A stretch of 64,000 bases of DNA from Kitasatospora sp. SUK 42 (lineage in GTDB: Bacteria; Actinomycetota; Actinomycetes; Streptomycetales; Streptomycetaceae), in NCBI RefSeq assembly GCF_015776785.2, contig NZ_LFMD02000005.1, positions 266,733 to 330,732 of the forward strand. Reading direction: 5' to 3'. Both the position numbers and the translations under genes were made by a program. The notes beneath the pieces are model-generated. The model saw only the letters and a list, made by a program, of their open reading frames with translations. It made no database searches and was not told the DNA's origin. How positions within the stretch are numbered: the first letter of the stretch is position 1; every line of letters begins with the position of its first letter. Below, in pieces: positions 60,648-64,000 of this stretch.

Positions 60648-62222
60648 TCAGTTGGACTGGAGCGGCCGCTGGTCGCGGGTCTGCAGCAGGGCCGCCCAGC
60701 GCGCCGCGAGTTCGGCGGTGCGCGGGCGGTCGGGCGCGTGCCAGGACACCGGCACGTTCAGGGAGCGGAGGCGGGCTTCGAGGTCCTCGGCCAGGTGCTC
60801 GCGGCCGGTGTCCCGCAGGTGCCGGGCGTACCGTACGGGGTCGTTGTAGTACGTCGGGCCCGTCTGGAGGGTGGCCTGCATGGGATCGGGCAGGCAGCCG
60901 GGGCGGCCGGCGTACTCGTTCCACCACTCGGCCAGGTGGGAGCGCATGGTGGCGGCGAGTTCGGGCTCCTCCTCCAGCAGGTCCCTGGTCAGGTACGGGT
61001 CCTCGGTGACGTGGAAGAGCTGCTCCCACTCCGCGCGGAAACTCCCGGGGTGGTAGGTGCGGATGTAGAGGTGGTCGCGGGTGCGTACCGAGCGCTGGTA
61101 GGTGTGGGCGCCGTGGCCGAGCACCAGGTACGGCCGGGACTCGACGGCTTCGCCGCGCACCGCGGGGGCGAAGGAGGTGCCCTGCCAGCCCGCCGGGACG
61201 GGGATGCCGAGGAGCTCGCACAGGGTCGGGGCGAGGTCGATGTTGTACAGGAGCGCGTCGCTGCGCCGCGCCTCGGCGGGAAGCCCGTCGGTGACCCCGG
61301 GCCAGTACACGACCAGCGGCAGCCGGTGGGTCGGCTCGTTGGCCAGGCCGTGTTCCGCGTAGGAGCCCTGCTCGCCGAAGGACTCTCCGTGGTCGGCGCT
61401 GACGATCACGGCCGTCTCCTCCGCGATGCCCAACTCCTCCAGGGTGGCCATGAGTTGACCGAAGTAGTGATCCCAGTAGTGGACCGCCCCGTCGTAGCCG
61501 TTGATCAGGTGCTCGAAGTCGGCGCGGGAGCGGATGGCGTCGGGCATGTTGTGCGGCACCGGGGAACGGCCGCCGCCCGTCAGCGAGTAGTGCAGGTCGA
61601 GGGCGCTGCGCGGGCCGTAGACCTCGGCGTGGGCGGCGATGGTCTCCTCGTCGGGCCACTCCTGCACGGGGCCGGAGGCGGCCATCCGCTCGGTCCACTC
61701 GGCGGGCTGGGTGTAGTTGGTGTGCGGGTCCCAGTAGGTGAGGTGCAGGTACCAGTTGTCGTCCGCCGCGTGGCGGCGGATCCAGTCGACGGCGGCGCGG
61801 TTGACGTCCTGGGCCTCCTCGTCGCCGAAGCGGGCGGTGGCGCGGACGGACTCGCGGAAGTTGGCGTGGAAGAAGTAGGCGCGGTGGCGCTCGGCGAACA
61901 CCGAGACGGCGGCGGTGTAGTAGCCGCCGAAGCCGAGGCACTGGCCGAGCAGGGGGCGGTCGGGCTCGGGGCCGTGCCCGGAGTCGAGCCGGAACTGCGC
62001 GGCCGGGCCGAAGTGCCCGATCACGCCGTTGGTGATGCCGAACTGGCCGCTGGTCAGGGCGGTTCGGGAGGGCAGGCAGGGCGAGTCCGAGCAGTAGTAG
62101 CGCTCGAAGACGACCGACTTGTCGGCGAGGGCCTGAAGGTGGGGGGTGGTGGGGCGGTGGTAGCCGTAGGGCGTGGTGTGGTCGGCGCGGAGGGTGTCCA
62201 CGTCGACGTAGATGATGCGCAT
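60648..62222 (-). CDS. Sulfatase 3, formylglycine type
   Basis: This 524-residue protein has IIYVDVDTLRADHTTPYGYHRPTTP at the start and maturation motif SPCLPSRTALTSGQFGITNG. YWDPHTNYTQP, VIVSADHGESFGEQGSYAEHG and an end lobe with FHVTEDPYLTRDL follow. It has no signal peptide. ATG 62222 is the first gene of the downstream sulfatase-transporter operon. It is divergent in sequence from sulfatases 1 and 2, so the three enzymes probably act on different sulfate positions or steps. Confidence 0.9.
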   Translation of the reverse strand: MRIIYVDVDTLRADHTTPYGYHRPTTPHLQALADKSVVFERYYCSDSPCLPSRTALTSGQFGITNGVIGHFGPAAQFRLDSGHGPEPDRPLLGQCLGFGGYYTAAVSVFAERHRAYFFHANFRESVRATARFGDEEAQDVNRAAVDWIRRHAADDNWYLHLTYWDPHTNYTQPAEWTERMAASGPVQEWPDEETIAAHAEVYGPRSALDLHYSLTGGGRSPVPHNMPDAIRSRADFEHLINGYDGAVHYWDHYFGQLMATLEELGIAEETAVIVSADHGESFGEQGSYAEHGLANEPTHRLPLVVYWPGVTDGLPAEARRSDALLYNIDLAPTLCELLGIPVPAGWQGTSFAPAVRGEAVESRPYLVLGHGAHTYQRSVRTRDHLYIRTYHPGSFRAEWEQLFHVTEDPYLTRDLLEEEPELAATMRSHLAEWWNEYAGRPGCLPDPMQATLQTGPTYYNDPVRYARHLRDTGREHLAEDLEARLRSLNVPVSWHAPDRPRTAELAARWAALLQTRDQRPLQSN

Positions 62223-62424
62223 GGGGGGACTCCGGGGGGAGAGCCGGGCAGGGGCCAGCGCCGGTACGGCCCGGCGGGGTACGCGGGACGACCGGTCACT
62301 GCGAGGGGGATGGCGGCCGCGGGGGACGCGGGGAGCGCGGCGATCGCGGCGATCGCCGCGGGAGGAGGTGGCTACGGGGAGGCGCGGCGGGGGGTGGGCG
62401 CGGGGAGGCGCGGCGGGCCGTCGT

Positions 62425-62991
62425 TCAGCGGCCGAGCCGCGCCTCCAGGCGGGCCTTCGTGAGCTGGAGCCAGGCGATGTACGAGGCGGCGAAGGCGTAG
62501 CCGTTCTCGTGGGCCATGGTGTGGACCTCGCGGGCCCAGTCGGCGTCGAGTTCGGGGATCTGCGGGTCGTACGGGCCGGAGAGCGGAAAGGCGGGCGGCT
62601 CTGCGTGCTGCTTGAGCCGGAACTCCAGCTCCGTGGTGACGACGTCCAGGGCGATCTCGGGGTCGAGCTGCCCCGCGAAGAAGAAGCGCAGGTTGAAGTC
62701 GGGGTCCTTGGCGCGCGGCGACGGTTCGAAGGGGGAGCGTGCCCACTCCAGCAGCGCCGCGCGCCCCTCCTCCGTCAGCCGGTAGACCTTGGCGTCCGGC
62801 CGGCCCTCGCGTGGATCGACCTCGAAGTCGACCCAGCCGCACTCCACGAGCTTGGCCAACCGGCGGTAGATGTGCGGGAGTTGCACGCCGTACCCGATGT
62901 ACCGGCCCGGCCCCTCCATCCAGCGGCGCAGGTCGTAGCCGGACAGGCGGCGCAGAGTCAGCGCTCCGAGGATCACATAGTCGAGCTGCAT
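62425..62991 (-). CDS. PadR-family transcriptional regulator
   Basis: This 188-residue protein has the PadR winged helix (DYVILGALTLRRLSGYDLRRWM, then LPHIYRRLAKLVECGWVDFEV, KVYRLTEEGRAALLEW) and the C-terminal dimerisation helices (EIALDVVTTELEFRLKQHA, AASYIAWLQLTKARLEARL). ATG 62991 or GTG 63000 starts the gene. It probably represses the sulfatase locus and/or itself in response to an aromatic or sulfated ligand. A sigma-70-like promoter precedes it. The 202 bases after it (62223-62424) are G-rich low-complexity DNA without a gene. Confidence 0.9.
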   Translation of the reverse strand: MQLDYVILGALTLRRLSGYDLRRWMEGPGRYIGYGVQLPHIYRRLAKLVECGWVDFEVDPREGRPDAKVYRLTEEGRAALLEWARSPFEPSPRAKDPDFNLRFFFAGQLDPEIALDVVTTELEFRLKQHAEPPAFPLSGPYDPQIPELDADWAREVHTMAHENGYAFAASYIAWLQLTKARLEARLGR

Positions 62992-63027
62992 GGGCGGCAC
63001 CTATGTTCTGAGGAAGATATGCCCCAC

Positions 63028-63056
63028 AGATTTACCCGCCGGTAGGCCACTGTCAA
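63028..63056 (-). promoter_or_regulatory. Sigma-70-like promoter of the padR-type gene
   Basis: On the minus strand TTGACA (63056-63051) is followed after 16 bases by TAAATCT (63034-63028), in an AT-rich patch unusual for this genome. It lies about 37 bp upstream of ATG 62991. Confidence 0.6.
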
Positions 63057-63090
63057 GACTCCCGCCGTGAACTCTTCACCCGCCCGCTCA

Positions 63091-63129
63091 CGCGTCCGCC
63101 TCACGCGTCCGCCTCACGCGTCCGCCGCG
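63091..63129. repeat. 13-bp tandem repeat giving stops in all three minus-strand frames
   Basis: The unit cgcgtccgcctca is present at 63091 and 63104, with a diverged third unit at 63117. TCA (stop on the minus strand) occurs at 63088, 63101 and 63114, and the 13-base period puts them in three different frames at the end of the formylglycine-generating enzyme gene. Confidence 0.75.
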
Positions 63130-64000
63130 CAGCGGAAGCCCGCGTGCCCGCTGGAGCTGTCCGGGCTGTTGGCGGTGCGGGCGGCGACGCGGTAGCGGTT
63201 GCAGTAGGAGTGGTGGCACATGTGGGAGCCGCCGCGGATGACCTTGTCGGTGCCGGCGGCCGGGCCGGTCGGGTTGACCAGCGGGCGGTCGGCCGGGTGG
63301 TCGGTGGTCCACCAGTCGGCGCACCACTCCCAGACGTTGCCGGACACGTTGTACAGCCCGAAGCCGTTGGGTTCGAAGGCGTCGACGGGCGCCGTGCCGC
63401 GGTAGCCGTCGGCGGCGGTGTTCTTCGCGGGGAAGGTGCCGCGCCAGATGTTGCAGCGGTACTCCCCCGCCGGGTCCAGCTCGTCGCCCCAGGGGTAGCG
63501 CACCTGCTCCAGGCCGCCGCGCGCCGCGTACTCCCACTCCGCCTCGGTGGGCAGCCGCTTGCCGGCCCAGGCGGCGTACGCCGCCGCGTCGTTCCAGGAC
63601 ATGTGGACCGCCGGGTGGTCGTCCCGGTCCTCGACGTCGCTGCCCGGGCCCTCCGGCCGGTCCCACGCGGCGCCCTGCACCCCGCACCACCAGGGGGTGC
63701 GCTCGGGGCGCGGGGCGCCGCGGCGCAGCGCGGCGGGCAGGAAGGACGCGAAGACGTAGGACCAACCGATGCGCTCGGCGTCGGTGCAGTAGCCGGTGTC
63801 GGCGACGAAGGCGGCGAACCGCTCGTTGGTGACGGCGCGGGTGTCGATGCGGAACGGGTCCAGCCGCACCGGGCGCACGGGGCCCTCGCCGTCACCGGGG
63901 AACCCCTGCGCGTCGTCGGTGCCCATCAGGAACTCGCCGCCGGGCAGCAGCACCATGCCGTCGGTGGCGGCGGCCCGGCGCGGCGAGGGCAGCGGCAGCG
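63114..64000 (-). CDS. Formylglycine-generating enzyme, N-terminus beyond the right edge
   Basis: About 295 residues are visible and the frame stays open to the window edge. Family motifs are MVLLPGGEFLMGTDD, TGYCTDAE, HPAVHMSWNDAAAYAAWAGKRLPTEAEWEYAARGG, NVSGNVWEWCADWW and the active-site GGSHMCHHSYCNRYRVAAR, with two cysteines in C-x4-C spacing as in FGE, ending HAGFRC. It oxidises the Cys of the C-x-P-x-R motif of sulfatases to formylglycine with oxygen and copper. Being next to three Cys-type sulfatases, it is their dedicated maturase. An in-frame ATG at 63956 is too late to be the true start, since related proteins begin further upstream. Confidence 0.93.
   Translation of the reverse strand, partial: LPLPSPRRAAATDGMVLLPGGEFLMGTDDAQGFPGDGEGPVRPVRLDPFRIDTRAVTNERFAAFVADTGYCTDAERIGWSYVFASFLPAALRRGAPRPERTPWWCGVQGAAWDRPEGPGSDVEDRDDHPAVHMSWNDAAAYAAWAGKRLPTEAEWEYAARGGLEQVRYPWGDELDPAGEYRCNIWRGTFPAKNTAADGYRGTAPVDAFEPNGFGLYNVSGNVWEWCADWWTTDHPADRPLVNPTGPAAGTDKVIRGGSHMCHHSYCNRYRVAARTANSPDSSSGHAGFRCAADA

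Overview
The base composition (very high GC with strong third-position GC bias), the GTG and TTG starts, the Tat and lipoprotein signals and the gene families point to an actinomycete, most likely Streptomyces or Kitasatospora. The window is a chromosome-like accessory region dominated by specialised metabolism. I see no rRNA, tRNA, CRISPR array or intact insertion sequence.

Layout. (1) 1-5969: 5' two-thirds of a non-ribosomal peptide synthetase (C-A-PCP-C-A, running off the left edge). (2) 6024-10300: a segmental duplication of a DUF5132-type small protein plus an ABC exporter. One copy is complete; the other keeps only a 50-residue internally deleted relic of the exporter. (3) 10357-12066: DUF885 protein. 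(4) 12277-18817: peptide-type ABC importer operon ending in a flavin amine/amino-acid oxidase. (5) 18821-24506: miscellaneous hydrolases, a lipoprotein, an NTF2-like protein, an NMT1-type binding protein and an SDR lacking its catalytic tyrosine. (6) 25056-28188: a catalytically degenerate IS701-type transposase-like protein convergent with a GAF/PucR regulator.

(7) 28497-55788 is the most interesting part: a shikimate/chorismate-derived biosynthetic cluster. It encodes its own chorismate supply (class II DAHP synthase, EPSP synthase, chorismate synthase). It also has a PhzE/PhzD/DhbA-like route from chorismate to 3-hydroxyanthranilate and, separately, a PabAB-type aminodeoxychorismate synthase. 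A LuxC/LuxE pair resembles the GriC/GriD carboxylic acid reductase of grixazone biosynthesis. Further genes are an ACP, a canonical KASIII, a second KASIII-like protein without the Cys-His-Asn triad, an FAD aromatic hydroxylase, a WrbA-type quinone reductase, an aldo/keto reductase, a Tat-exported multicopper oxidase of the phenoxazinone-synthase/CotA type, and an MFS exporter. A plausible pathway is chorismate -> ADIC -> DHHA -> 3-hydroxyanthranilate, then carboxyl reduction and/or acylation, hydroxylation and oxidative coupling of an o-aminophenol. The product is not identified.

Most transcription units of this cluster share a two-block promoter-proximal signature, CTGACGAAGT-N12-ATTGCCGCC. 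It is always oriented with the gene and usually lies 50-110 bp upstream of the start codon. This looks like the control element of one dedicated regulon whose regulator is not obvious in the window.

(8) 55834-64000: a sulfatase locus. It has three cytoplasmic-looking formylglycine-type sulfatases, an MFS transporter, a PadR regulator and a formylglycine-generating enzyme (cut by the right edge), all on the minus strand.
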